Source of the DNA: Paenibacillus sp. RC67
Lineage (GTDB): Bacteria; Bacillota; Bacilli; Paenibacillales; NBRC-103111
DNA: 64,000 nucleotides
Assembly (NCBI RefSeq): GCF_030020805.1
Contig: NZ_CP125098.1
Coordinates: 2,522,001 to 2,586,000, forward strand
Direction of reading: 5' to 3'
In this document: positions 44,819 to 53,614 of the stretch, piece by piece
Layout of the letters: every line of letters starts with the position of its first letter
How positions within the stretch are numbered: position 1 is the stretch's first letter
Made by a program: the position numbers and the translations under genes
Notes under the pieces: model-generated
Databases searched by the model: none
What the model was told of the DNA's origin: nothing
Seen by the model: the letters and a program-made list of their open reading frames with translations, nothing else

Positions 44819-44866
44819 GCCGGGTTGTTCTGGACGATGTCCTTGAACGGCTCGGCTTTCTTTTTA
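44819..44866 (+). terminator. Terminator after oppF
   Basis: GCCGGGTTGTTC (44819-44830) pairs with GAACGGCTCGGC (44845-44856) with wobble pairs; the loop holds a small GGAC / GTCC stem. TTTCTTTTT follows. Confidence 0.75.
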
Positions 44867-44954
44867 GAAGTTGTTTTTCGGTTTTGACGATTATGCCAAT
44901 CATGTGTACAATCAAAGAGGTACATATAAATCATTGTAAAGTGAGGCGGCTGCC

Positions 44955-46598
44955 TTGTTGAAAGTTGAATCAATTCATTGGAAATCCAGCCAGCCTATCA
45001 CGGAGGATTATGTTCACCAATTTGACAAGGTGAGTTCCTTGTTCGATTATAATCCATGGGATGGCTCATCATGGGCTGCGAGAGCGGAATGGCTGGATCA
45101 CGGACGTCAATTAGCTGCTGATCGCGGACAGATTGCCGATGTCTTATCTGCCTTTAACGCCCGGCTTCATAACGCTCCGGAAGCTATGCAAGCCATAGAG
45201 AAGCTTCGCGACGAGCAAACCCTCTGCATCGTAGGAGGTCAGCAGGCCGGATTGTTTACAGGGCAAGCGTTGGTGATTTATAAGGCTATCACCTTGATTC
45301 GTTCCGCTCGCCAGGCCTCTGAGCAGCTGGGGCGACCTGTCGTGCCTGTATTCTGGATAGCAGGGGAAGACCATGATTTTGATGAGGTCAACCACATCTA
45401 TTCTTTGACGCAAGACATGCAGGTGAATAAAATCAAGGTCGGTCATACGAGTGCGAAGCGCAGCTCGGTTAGCCGATTGGACATTTCGAAAGAACAGTGG
45501 GAGGAAGCGCTGCAGCAGCTCGATGCTTCTTTAATCCCAACGGAATTCAAAGCCGCTTGGATGGACTGTCTGCATAACATGGCCTCGTCCTCAAAGACAC
45601 TCGTTGAATTCTTCGGTCAACTGATTGCCAAGCTGTTCGGCTCCTATGGTCTAGTGCTGCTGGATTCGGACGATCCTGCTCTACGTCAAGTTGAAGCGCC
45701 GATGTTCCGCAGGCTGCTAGAGCAGCATAGCCAGCTCCACGAGGCGTATCAGCAAGGCAAGCATCATGTAAATGAGCTTGGCTACAACGCTCAAGTGGAG
45801 ATGCATGAGCGCGGAGCGAATTTGTTCATCTTCGATGAAGATGAACGTATCCTGCTGTATGCATCAGAGGAAGATTCTAAGGTATTCTCGGATCGTAAGC
45901 AGGAGAGAAGATATTCCTTCAGTCAATTGATCGATTGGACGGAGACGGCTCCTGAGCGGTTCAGCAACAATGTACTGACAAGGCCGTTGATGCAGGATTA
46001 TGTCCTCCCGGTGCTTGGTACTGTATTGGGGCCAGGAGAAATTGCCTATTGGGGACTTACAAAAGAAGCTTTTCATTATGTAGATATGAAAATGCCAATC
46101 ATTATTCCTCGAATGGAAGTTACTTTAATGGAAGGAATCGTCCAGAAAAACATGCAAAAATATGGCTTGTCATTGGACGACGTGCTTCATAGGCTCGATG
46201 CGAAGCAGCAGGAGTGGCTGAAGGAACAGGATAGCTTGAAGCTCGAAGAACGCTTCGAGCAGGTCAGAGTCCAGTTCAAGGATAGTTATCAGCCTCTGGT
46301 TGAGCTCATCTCCGGAGTCAATCCGGGTCTTGGGAAGCTTGGCGAAACGAATTTGGCCAAAATATTGGAGCAAATCGGCTTCTTGGAGCATAAAGCGGCT
46401 GATGCGGTTCGCTCTCAATTCGACGCTTCCTTAAGACAGTTTCAACGGATTGGTTTATCAGTACTCCCTCAGGGAAAACCGCAGGAGAGGGTCTACAACA
46501 TTATTACGTATCTTAATAAGTATGGGACCGAATGGCTTTATAAGCTGATAGACGACGAGCTGGAGCTCGATGGTCTGCATAAAGTAATCTATCTATAA
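44955..46598 (+). CDS. bshC: Bacillithiol synthase BshC (YllA)
   Basis: A 547-residue putative cysteine ligase for the last step of bacillithiol synthesis, joining cysteine to glucosaminyl-malate. The [23 protein letters not shown] and [18 protein letters not shown] segments are diagnostic, and a C-terminal coiled coil (about 390-450) is present. In B. subtilis the gene lies directly before mraZ; here two genes are inserted between. The TTG start (or the next TTG codon) follows GTGAGGCGG. Confidence 0.94.
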   Translation: MLKVESIHWKSSQPITEDYVHQFDKVSSLFDYNPWDGSSWAARAEWLDHGRQLAADRGQIADVLSAFNARLHNAPEAMQAIEKLRDEQTLCIVGGQQAGLFTGQALVIYKAITLIRSARQASEQLGRPVVPVFWIAGEDHDFDEVNHIYSLTQDMQVNKIKVGHTSAKRSSVSRLDISKEQWEEALQQLDASLIPTEFKAAWMDCLHNMASSSKTLVEFFGQLIAKLFGSYGLVLLDSDDPALRQVEAPMFRRLLEQHSQLHEAYQQGKHHVNELGYNAQVEMHERGANLFIFDEDERILLYASEEDSKVFSDRKQERRYSFSQLIDWTETAPERFSNNVLTRPLMQDYVLPVLGTVLGPGEIAYWGLTKEAFHYVDMKMPIIIPRMEVTLMEGIVQKNMQKYGLSLDDVLHRLDAKQQEWLKEQDSLKLEERFEQVRVQFKDSYQPLVELISGVNPGLGKLGETNLAKILEQIGFLEHKAADAVRSQFDASLRQFQRIGLSVLPQGKPQERVYNIITYLNKYGTEWLYKLIDDELELDGLHKVIYL

Positions 46599-46710
46599 AG
46601 CAAAGCGGGTAAACCTATGCCAGTGCTTTGATTTTATAAAGGACAACAAGATAACTTACGATATGACCCCAATTTGGCGAACGCCTAAAACAAGACATGG
46701 AGGACGATAT

Positions 46711-47973
46711 ATGAATACGAAAGAACGCAGTATCATTAAGGATTTATCCTTGGCCCCTGAAGGTCATTTGAAAATCGACTGGGTTAACGCCCACATGCCG
46801 GTATTGAACCGCATTCGCGAGCAATTTGAAAAAGAACAGCCGTTTAAAGGCTTGAAGGTTGCTATTTCTCTTCATTTGGAAGCAAAAACTGCCTATTTAG
46901 CTAAAGTGGTTCAAGCCGGTGGAGCCGAAGTCACTATTTGCGGAAGCAATCCTTTGTCTACACAAGATGATGTGTGCGCAGCGCTTGTAGAAGACGGCAT
47001 TACGGTATTTGCCAAATATAATCCAGAGCCTAAGGAATACAAGGAACTGTTGATCAAAACGTTGGAAACGGAACCCGATCTTATTATCGATGACGGTGGG
47101 GATCTTGTTTCTATTCTTCACTCCGAACGCAAAGATTTGTTGAAGAACGTTCGTGGCGGCGCAGAAGAAACAACTACAGGTATTTTGCGACTGAAAGCAA
47201 TGGAAAAAGATGGTCAGCTCCAGTTCCCAATGGTTGCTGTTAACGATGCCTATTGCAAATATTTGTTCGACAATCGTTATGGTACAGGACAATCCGTATG
47301 GGATGGAATTAACCGTACGACTAACCTGGTTGTAGCGGGCAAAACCGTTGTTGTTGTCGGCTACGGCTGGTGCGGTAAAGGGGTTGCCATGCGTGCGAAA
47401 GGTCTAGGGGCCAACGTTGTTGTAACAGAGATCGATGCAATTAAAGCGGTTGAAGCTTATATGGATGGATTTGCTGTTATGTCGATGACAGAAGCGGCTA
47501 AGATCGGTGACTTCTTCGTAACGGTAACAGGTAACCGTGATGTTATCCGCGGCGAGCATTACCAAGTGATGAAAGACGGAGCAATTTTGTCTAATGCAGG
47601 TCACTTCGACGTGGAAGTAAACAAACCTGAGCTTGATGAGCTTTCTGTATCCAAACGTACAGTTCGCCGCAATATCGAAGAGTACACGTTGAAGGACGGA
47701 CGTAAGTTCTACCTGATCGCTGAAGGACGTCTGGTTAACTTGGCAGCAGGCGATGGACATCCGGCAGAAATTATGGATATGACCTTTGCTCTGCAAGCCA
47801 TGTCCTTGAAATATGTGAACGACAACTATAAACAAATCGGTCAAAAGGTCGTTAATGTTCCTTACGAGCTTGATGAGCAAGTTGCCCGCTTCAAATTGGA
47901 ATCCATGGGCGTTTCCATCGATGCGTTGTCTGAAGAGCAAAAATCGTATTTGGACAGCTGGACCGAGCACTAA
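46711..47973 (+). CDS. ahcY: S-adenosylhomocysteine hydrolase family protein
   Basis: A 420-residue NAD-dependent hydrolase of the adenosylhomocysteinase family, which splits S-adenosylhomocysteine to homocysteine and adenosine. Features: [11 protein letters not shown], the NAD-binding [26 protein letters not shown] and NAGHFDVEV. It is the short form seen in archaea and Thermotoga. In some archaea such proteins act on S-inosylhomocysteine, so the substrate needs care. The ATG at 46711 follows GGAGGACG; the ATG at 46663 does not. It is uncommon in Bacillus, which uses Pfs and LuxS instead. Confidence 0.9.
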   Translation: MNTKERSIIKDLSLAPEGHLKIDWVNAHMPVLNRIREQFEKEQPFKGLKVAISLHLEAKTAYLAKVVQAGGAEVTICGSNPLSTQDDVCAALVEDGITVFAKYNPEPKEYKELLIKTLETEPDLIIDDGGDLVSILHSERKDLLKNVRGGAEETTTGILRLKAMEKDGQLQFPMVAVNDAYCKYLFDNRYGTGQSVWDGINRTTNLVVAGKTVVVVGYGWCGKGVAMRAKGLGANVVVTEIDAIKAVEAYMDGFAVMSMTEAAKIGDFFVTVTGNRDVIRGEHYQVMKDGAILSNAGHFDVEVNKPELDELSVSKRTVRRNIEEYTLKDGRKFYLIAEGRLVNLAAGDGHPAEIMDMTFALQAMSLKYVNDNYKQIGQKVVNVPYELDEQVARFKLESMGVSIDALSEEQKSYLDSWTEH

Positions 47974-47988
47974 TGCTAGTTACAAAGG

Positions 47989-48020
47989 ACAGTCTTCCCG
48001 TTCGGGAGGGCTGTTTTTTT
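47989..48020 (+). terminator. Terminator after ahcY
   Basis: ACAGTCTTCCCG / GGGAGGGCTGT with a tight loop and two G-T pairs, followed by seven T. Confidence 0.88.
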
Positions 48021-48131
48021 ATTTAAAACATGTCTAAATTTCAAATATCATGCAACAATACCATATTCGACCTCGTTAATTAAGTACCGTTGTGAACAGC
48101 GGTCTGGGAAGATTCCATAGGGGGGATCGAA

Positions 48132-49205
48132 ATGCGGGAAGAAGGATTTGCTGTAGAAAGAAAACGCAAACAGCATCAGAGGAATTGGATGAAGAAATGG
48201 GCGATTATCGCGTTGTTGACCGTCATTTTGACGGGCTGCGGTGCAGCAGACACAAGCAAAAGCTCTGCGGATTCAGCGGCATCATATGAGAGTGCGAAAT
48301 CGGTGAAGACAGATTCGAACCAAAGCGTGGCAACAGCTTCGTCGGCGACAGCCAAGCAGTCGGAAATGAAAGCAGGTGAATCCTCACCACAGGCGGATAG
48401 TTACAACGGTACCGGCAGTGAATTTGCTGACGCTGTGGATCGGAAAATTATTTATCGTGCGAATCTAACGATGCAGGTGGAGAAGTACGAAGAGGCTCAA
48501 CAGCAAATTGAAGATGCGGTCAAGAAATCAGGAGGCTATGTACTGCAGTTTAGCCAAAATGAGACAACGTATGAGAAGAACGGGAATTTCGTCATCAAAG
48601 TTCCCGCGAATGGTTTCAGCTCCTTACTGAGTCAATTGGAGAAAATTCATCCCACTACGCAAAAGAATATGCAGGGTCAAGACGTGTCAGAAGAGTATGT
48701 CGATCTTACAGCTAGATTAAAAGCAAAGCAGGTGGTGGAGAGCAGGCTCATTGCTTTTATGGAGAAAGCCTCTAAAACTGACGAGCTGCTGGCATTTTCC
48801 AACGAGCTTGGAAAGGTGCAAGAGGAGATCGAGCGTATAAAGGGCAGAATGAGGTATTTAGAGCAAAACGTTTCGTATTCTACCATAGAGCTTAGATTGG
48901 TTCAGAAAATGGGCTCAGCAGCCATCATTAAGGGTCAAGAAGGCGGACCGCTGTATCTAAGAGCTGTTTCAGCGCTAAATGGGAGCGCAGCGGTGTTAAC
49001 AGTCATTTTTCAATGGATTGTGATCGTCGCCGCAGCAGTGCTGCCAGTCGCTATCGTGCTTGCAGTCATTATCATTCCTATACTGCTCGTACGGCGCTCA
49101 AGACGGAGGAAACAGGTCGAATTAAGAAAGAAACTGACGGAAGAAAACAGAGAATCTATTCAAAATACGTCGAATGATGAAGAATCTCCTAACAATCTAA
49201 AATGA
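48132..49205 (+). CDS. DUF4349 lipoprotein
   Basis: A 357-residue envelope protein. The lipobox LTGC gives a lipid-modified Cys after the hydrophobic stretch WAIIALLTVILTGC. A low-complexity Ser/Ala-rich linker (to about 95) is followed by the DUF4349 domain (RKIIYRANLTMQVEKYEEAQQQIEDAVKKSGGYVLQFSQNE), a coiled coil and one or two membrane helices (about 290-325), then a basic, acidic tail. The ATG at 48132 has GGGGGG; an ATG at 48189 with GAGGAA would give a shorter, more usual lipoprotein signal. Function unknown; family members are thought to sit at the cell surface. Confidence 0.82.
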   Translation: MREEGFAVERKRKQHQRNWMKKWAIIALLTVILTGCGAADTSKSSADSAASYESAKSVKTDSNQSVATASSATAKQSEMKAGESSPQADSYNGTGSEFADAVDRKIIYRANLTMQVEKYEEAQQQIEDAVKKSGGYVLQFSQNETTYEKNGNFVIKVPANGFSSLLSQLEKIHPTTQKNMQGQDVSEEYVDLTARLKAKQVVESRLIAFMEKASKTDELLAFSNELGKVQEEIERIKGRMRYLEQNVSYSTIELRLVQKMGSAAIIKGQEGGPLYLRAVSALNGSAAVLTVIFQWIVIVAAAVLPVAIVLAVIIIPILLVRRSRRRKQVELRKKLTEENRESIQNTSNDEESPNNLK

Positions 49206-49217
49206 AAATATTTTGTG

Positions 49218-49249
49218 AAATCCTGCTATGTAGCAGGATTTTTCGTTTT
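49218..49249 (+). terminator. Terminator before mraZ
   Basis: AAATCCTGC / GCAGGATTT with a short loop, followed by TTCGTTTT. It ends the DUF4349 transcript before the division cluster. Confidence 0.8.
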
Positions 49250-49270
49250 AGTGGAGAAATGTAAGTGTAC

Positions 49271-49310
49271 AAGTGGTAGAAAGTGGGGTAAAGTGGTAGA
49301 AAGGGGTGAG
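49271..49310 (+). promoter_or_regulatory. MraZ operator, four 10-bp direct repeats
   Basis: Four units in exact 10-bp register: AAGTGGTAGA (49271), AAGTGGGGTA (49281), AAGTGGTAGA (49291) and AAGGGGTGAG (49301). MraZ represses its own operon by binding GTGG-type direct repeats one helical turn apart, so this is its likely operator. The last unit contains the mraZ ribosome site. I could not find a clear promoter just upstream. Confidence 0.9.
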
Positions 49311-49317
49311 GGTTTGT

Positions 49318-49755
49318 ATGTTCATGGGAGAATACCAGCACAGCATCGATGATAAAGGTCGCATGATTGTGCCGGCTAAATTTCGTGAATCCCTTGGACC
49401 ATCCTTCATCGTTACTCGCGGCTTGGACCAATGCTTGTTCGTTTACCCCAAGGAAGAGTGGAGTGTACTTGAGCAGAAGCTCAAGGCATTACCTTTAATG
49501 AAATCGGACGCACGCGCTTTTACGCGTTTTTTCTTCTCCGGTGCTACCGAGTGTGAGCTGGATAAGCAGGGCAGAATGAACTTGCCCAACAATCTCATTG
49601 AGCACGCCAAGTTGGAAAAGGACTGCGTCGTCATCGGTGTTTCTAATCGGGTCGAGATTTGGAGCAAGCAAATGTGGGAATCCTATTCCCAACAATCGGA
49701 AGAGTCGTTCAACGAGATCGCCGAGAAGCTTGTGGATTTTAACTTTGATTTATAA
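49318..49755 (+). CDS. mraZ: Transcriptional regulator MraZ
   Basis: A 145-residue AbrB-like regulator and first gene of the division and cell wall cluster. Two tandem swapped-hairpin repeats are visible: [23 protein letters not shown] and the second, [22 protein letters not shown]. The ATG at 49318 gives MFMGEYQHS, as in Bacillus; the GTG at 49306 lies in the ribosome site. It forms ring-shaped oligomers that bind the repeats directly upstream. Confidence 0.97.
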   Translation: MFMGEYQHSIDDKGRMIVPAKFRESLGPSFIVTRGLDQCLFVYPKEEWSVLEQKLKALPLMKSDARAFTRFFFSGATECELDKQGRMNLPNNLIEHAKLEKDCVVIGVSNRVEIWSKQMWESYSQQSEESFNEIAEKLVDFNFDL

Positions 49756-49791
49756 ATACTGAATGACCAAACACAGGAGGAATTAAGCAGC

Positions 49792-50742
49792 ATGTTTCAT
49801 CACATCACCGTTTTGAAGGAAGAAGCCGTAGAGGGCTTGGAAATAAAGCCGGACGGCGTATATGTCGACTGTACATTGGGAGGAGCAGGGCATAGCTCTG
49901 CCATTGCAGCTCAGTTAACTGACGAGGGCTTACTGATAGCATTTGATCAGGACGATGCGGCGCTTGCTAATGCAGAGACCAAACTGGCTCCTTATAAGGA
50001 TAGAGTAAAGCTTGTAAGAAGTAACTTTCGTGAGATCGAGAATAAGCTTCGGTCCATTCCGAGAGCGGTTAAAGACGGAATCCCTCAAGTGGACGGTATT
50101 TTGTTCGACTTGGGTGTGTCGTCGCCGCAGTTGGATGAAGCGGATAGAGGCTTTAGCTATAACCACGATGCCGAGCTGGATATGAGAATGGATCGTACAG
50201 CAGATTTGACAGCCAAGGAAATTGTGAATGAATGGCCTGAGCAGGAAATCGCTCGTATTTTGTTCGAGTATGGAGAAGAGAAATTCGCCCGTCGTATTGC
50301 GGCTAATATTGTAGCGGCTAGAAGCAAAGGGGTTATTGAATCAACAGGCCAGCTTGTGGAGCTCATAAAGGAAGGCATTCCTGCCGCCGCGCGGCGCAGC
50401 GGACCACATCCAGCCAAACGCAGTTTTCAGGCTTTGAGAATAGCGGTTAATGATGAGCTTGGAGCGTTCGAGGAAGCATTGGAGCAATCCATTCGTTGTT
50501 TGGCACCGGGAGGACGGGTGGCTGTTATCACGTTTCACTCGCTAGAGGACCGGATCTGCAAGCAAACCTTTGCCAAGTACGTGGAGCGGTGCACCTGCCC
50601 ACCGGATTTCCCATTATGCGTTTGCGGAAGCAAAGGAATCGTGAAGTTAATTAACCGCAAGCCGATAGAAGCGGGGACGGGCGAGCTGGAAGCCAATCCA
50701 AGAGCACGTTCTGCCAAACTGCGGATCGCCCAAAAACTATAA
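49792..50742 (+). CDS. rsmH: 16S rRNA (cytosine-1402-N4)-methyltransferase RsmH (MraW)
   Basis: A 316-residue SAM-dependent enzyme that adds the N4-methyl group to C1402 of 16S rRNA in the decoding centre. SAM motif [14 protein letters not shown] near the start, [20 protein letters not shown] and [21 protein letters not shown] in the middle, and [19 protein letters not shown] are diagnostic. AGGAGGAA precedes the ATG. It is 36 bases after mraZ in the same operon. Confidence 0.97.
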   Translation: MFHHITVLKEEAVEGLEIKPDGVYVDCTLGGAGHSSAIAAQLTDEGLLIAFDQDDAALANAETKLAPYKDRVKLVRSNFREIENKLRSIPRAVKDGIPQVDGILFDLGVSSPQLDEADRGFSYNHDAELDMRMDRTADLTAKEIVNEWPEQEIARILFEYGEEKFARRIAANIVAARSKGVIESTGQLVELIKEGIPAAARRSGPHPAKRSFQALRIAVNDELGAFEEALEQSIRCLAPGGRVAVITFHSLEDRICKQTFAKYVERCTCPPDFPLCVCGSKGIVKLINRKPIEAGTGELEANPRARSAKLRIAQKL

Positions 50743-50789
50743 ACTTTATTTTTATAACTATTTACGTGTAGTGAAGGAGGAGAACCTAT

Positions 50790-51218
50790 ATGCCTGCATA
50801 CATTCATGGAAACTTGGCTGTCGAGCAAAAATCGGGTCAAAAGGTGAGTATTAAAGAAACGAAAAAAATCGTTTACCGCAGTAAATCGCTTCCTGTCCAG
50901 GAGAAGCTTTTGTATCTGTTTACTGTTCTTGTATGCGTAGCTGTTGCCAGCTTAATCATTTGGCGCTATGCGCAAATTTACGAGATGAACACACGAATTA
51001 TGAAGCTCGAGACCGATATTCAAATGCTGCAGGCGGAGAATAGTGTGCTCAAGCGTTCGGTAGACAAGCTTTCCAGTCCGGATCGTTTAAGAGAAGAAGC
51101 AAAAAAATGGGGTATGGCTCCGTCGGAAGAAAAACAAATCAGTAAGGTAGCTCGGCCAAATACCGAAAGTCCATCCAATGCGACGGCAGCCAACCAGAAA
51201 AAAACGGATACCCCGTAA
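50790..51218 (+). CDS. ftsL: Cell division protein FtsL
   Basis: A 142-residue single-pass protein. A basic cytosolic segment (about residues 1-45) precedes one membrane helix (LLYLFTVLVCVAVASLIIW), then a leucine-heptad coiled coil (IMKLETDIQMLQAENSVLKRSVDKL) and the RLREEAKKWGMAP motif. With DivIC and DivIB it forms the septal scaffold that activates PBP2B and FtsW. GAAGGAGGAG precedes the ATG. Sequence is weakly conserved; position between rsmH and pbpB supports the call. Confidence 0.9.
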   Translation: MPAYIHGNLAVEQKSGQKVSIKETKKIVYRSKSLPVQEKLLYLFTVLVCVAVASLIIWRYAQIYEMNTRIMKLETDIQMLQAENSVLKRSVDKLSSPDRLREEAKKWGMAPSEEKQISKVARPNTESPSNATAANQKKTDTP

Positions 51219-51241
51219 TCATCTGACTGGGAGAGATGAAT

Positions 51242-53533
51242 ATGAACAAAAAAACGAAGTTAAGATCGTTGTTAATCGGGGGGGTATTTACCCTCCTTTT
51301 TGTTGCCTTAGTAGGCCGACTCTATTGGGTTCAAATCATTGACGGGAAGATGCTGCTAGCCCAGGCCCAAGAGAAGTGGGAAACGGAAGATGTGCTGCGT
51401 CCGGTAAGGGGGATGATATTTGACCGTAACGACAAAGTGCTTGCGGAAGATGCTCCTGCCTACACGGTGGCCTTGAATCCGAAAATTATCCAATCCAAAG
51501 GGCTTCAAACAGCAGTAACCAAAGGCTTGGCAGCTATTCTGAAAACATCAGATGACCCTGCTGCTATAGCGGAATTAGAAGACAAGATAAGAAAGATCGT
51601 GACCAAGGAGTATCCTACAGCAAAATATCCCCAAGTGGAGCTTCGCAATGAAGGCTGGAAGATTGACGCTGAAGTAGCCGATCAAATCAGGCAATTATCT
51701 GGAGAATTAAAGAAGCAGGTGAATTCTAATTCAATCGGTATTACTCTAATAGAGGATCAAAAACGGTTTTATCCTGGAGGAAAGCTGGCATCACATCTGC
51801 TTGGATATGACAATAAAGAAGGCAAGCCGGTTATGGGTCTAGAGCTAGCGTTGGATAAAGAGTTAAAAGGGATTCCCGGCTTCCGTGCCTATGAGAAGGA
51901 TCGTACAGGTGTCGAGCTTCCGGACGCTAAAGTAAACTATGTACCTGCGGTAGATGGTAATAGCATTAAGCTGACTATCGATAAAAACATTCAATTTTAT
52001 ATTGAAAGCGCACTGGAGAAAGTATATAACCAGTATCATCCGAAGAGCATAACAGCCATCGCGGCCGATCCTAAAACGATGGAGATTCTTGGTATGGCGA
52101 GCTTCCCAAACTTTAATCCGAACAAATATTGGGAAGCCAATCCGCAGGATTTTTTCAATAATGCCGTTGCATCGCAATATGAGCCGGGATCGACCTTTAA
52201 GATTGTTACGTTAGCTGGTTCTGTAGAGGAAGGAAAATTCAATCCTAATGAATTTTTTCAGTCCGGCTCCATTGCGGTTCCAGGAAATAAGCTGCATGAC
52301 CATAATATTGTCGGTTGGGGACCTATTTCCTATTTAGAGGGGTTAAAACGCTCCAGTAACGTCGCTTTTGTTAAACTAGGGTATGAAAAGATGGGTAAGG
52401 ATTTGCTAGATCAATATATTAATAGATTTGGCTTTGGCGCAAAAACAGGTATAGATGTCGCTGGTGAAGTGCCGGGTAAAGTGAAATTGGTAAACCCGGT
52501 GGAATACGCAACGGCTACTTACGGCCAAGGTCTTACAGCAACGTCGATTCAGCAAACCGCCGCCTATGGAGCTATAGCCAATGGAGGCAAGCTGATGTGG
52601 CCGCATGTCGTCAAGGAGATTTATAACCCTCGAACCAAAGAGGTTATCCAATCGTTTGAGCCGAAATTCGTCCGTCAGGTCGTTTCGGAAGCCACGGCCA
52701 AACAAGTCAGCGAGCTGCTGGAGCAGGTCGTTAGCGACCAAGCGATAGGTACAGGTAAAAAGGCTGCAATCGAAGGTTATCGCGTAGCTGGTAAGACGGG
52801 AACGGCTAACGTGGTTGAACCGGGTGGCAAAGGGTATTCTCCAGATAAATGGGTTATTTCGTTTATCGGCTTCGCCCCAGTGGAAGACCCGAAAATTTTG
52901 GTTAGTATTATTGCGGACCAACCCGATCTGGGCGGGGACTACCATCGCGGTAGTGAAGTGGCTCCTCCTGCCTTTAAGGAAATTGTAGCGCAGACGCTTC
53001 GATATATGGGGGTTCCCTCTTCCTCACAGCAAACGAAAGCAGCTGAAAAGGAAGTTAAAACAAATCTGCCTGAATTGGTCGGAATGACATTAGAACAAGC
53101 CCGTACTGCAATGAATAAGTATGGAGTTGTTGTAGAAGCCATAGGAAAAGGGCCGAAAATCACGTCCCAATCTCCAGCGCCAGGTACTGAAATTGGCTCC
53201 ACACAACGAATTTATGTAACGATGCAGGAGAATGGCGATCCTTCCGTGCCGGATTTAACGGGGAAATCGTTAAGGGATGCTCTGGAGGTGTGCTCCTTTA
53301 TTAAAGCGAAGTGTCAATCTACAGGTGAGGGGTATGTCGCATCCCAGACGGTATCAACAGAAGGCGACAGCAAGGTCGTCACCTTGCAGCTGAAGCCATA
53401 CAACGAGCTGCTGCAAACTCCGATCAACGACACACCTGCTGGCAAATCAGATAAAAAGGATTCAGCAAAAGCAGCGGATACTCCTAAGGGAAATGATTCA
53501 TCGGGTAAAAAAGTTGTCCCACCGAACCGGTAA
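51242..53533 (+). CDS. pbpB: Septal penicillin-binding protein 2B (transpeptidase)
   Basis: A 763-residue class B PBP for septal peptidoglycan crosslinking. One N-terminal membrane helix, a dimerisation domain, then the transpeptidase with S317-TFK, S371-SN and K518-TG. Two C-terminal PASTA domains follow (TNLPELVGMTLEQARTAM and PSVPDLTGKSLRDALE), then a Lys/Ser/Asp-rich tail. The ATG at 51242 is eight bases after GGGAG; the ATG at 51236 is too close to it. The tail after the PASTA domains is low complexity. Confidence 0.96.
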   Translation: MNKKTKLRSLLIGGVFTLLFVALVGRLYWVQIIDGKMLLAQAQEKWETEDVLRPVRGMIFDRNDKVLAEDAPAYTVALNPKIIQSKGLQTAVTKGLAAILKTSDDPAAIAELEDKIRKIVTKEYPTAKYPQVELRNEGWKIDAEVADQIRQLSGELKKQVNSNSIGITLIEDQKRFYPGGKLASHLLGYDNKEGKPVMGLELALDKELKGIPGFRAYEKDRTGVELPDAKVNYVPAVDGNSIKLTIDKNIQFYIESALEKVYNQYHPKSITAIAADPKTMEILGMASFPNFNPNKYWEANPQDFFNNAVASQYEPGSTFKIVTLAGSVEEGKFNPNEFFQSGSIAVPGNKLHDHNIVGWGPISYLEGLKRSSNVAFVKLGYEKMGKDLLDQYINRFGFGAKTGIDVAGEVPGKVKLVNPVEYATATYGQGLTATSIQQTAAYGAIANGGKLMWPHVVKEIYNPRTKEVIQSFEPKFVRQVVSEATAKQVSELLEQVVSDQAIGTGKKAAIEGYRVAGKTGTANVVEPGGKGYSPDKWVISFIGFAPVEDPKILVSIIADQPDLGGDYHRGSEVAPPAFKEIVAQTLRYMGVPSSSQQTKAAEKEVKTNLPELVGMTLEQARTAMNKYGVVVEAIGKGPKITSQSPAPGTEIGSTQRIYVTMQENGDPSVPDLTGKSLRDALEVCSFIKAKCQSTGEGYVASQTVSTEGDSKVVTLQLKPYNELLQTPINDTPAGKSDKKDSAKAADTPKGNDSSGKKVVPPNR

Positions 53534-53548
53534 GCTTGTTCTATCCTG

Positions 53549-53603
53549 AGGTTGTCCCGAATAGTCTGGATATGAAACAATCTAGACAACCTTTCGGGAG
53601 GGG
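53549..53603 (+). promoter_or_regulatory. Leader with two competing pairings before spoVD
   Basis: AGGTTGTC (53549-53556) can pair with GACAACCT (53585-53592). Immediately after each arm lie CCCGAA (53556-53561) and TTCGGG (53593-53598), which are also complementary, and TTCGGG abuts the GGAGGGG ribosome site. The two pairings cannot easily coexist. Confidence 0.5.
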
Positions 53604-53614
53604 ATAGATCGGTC

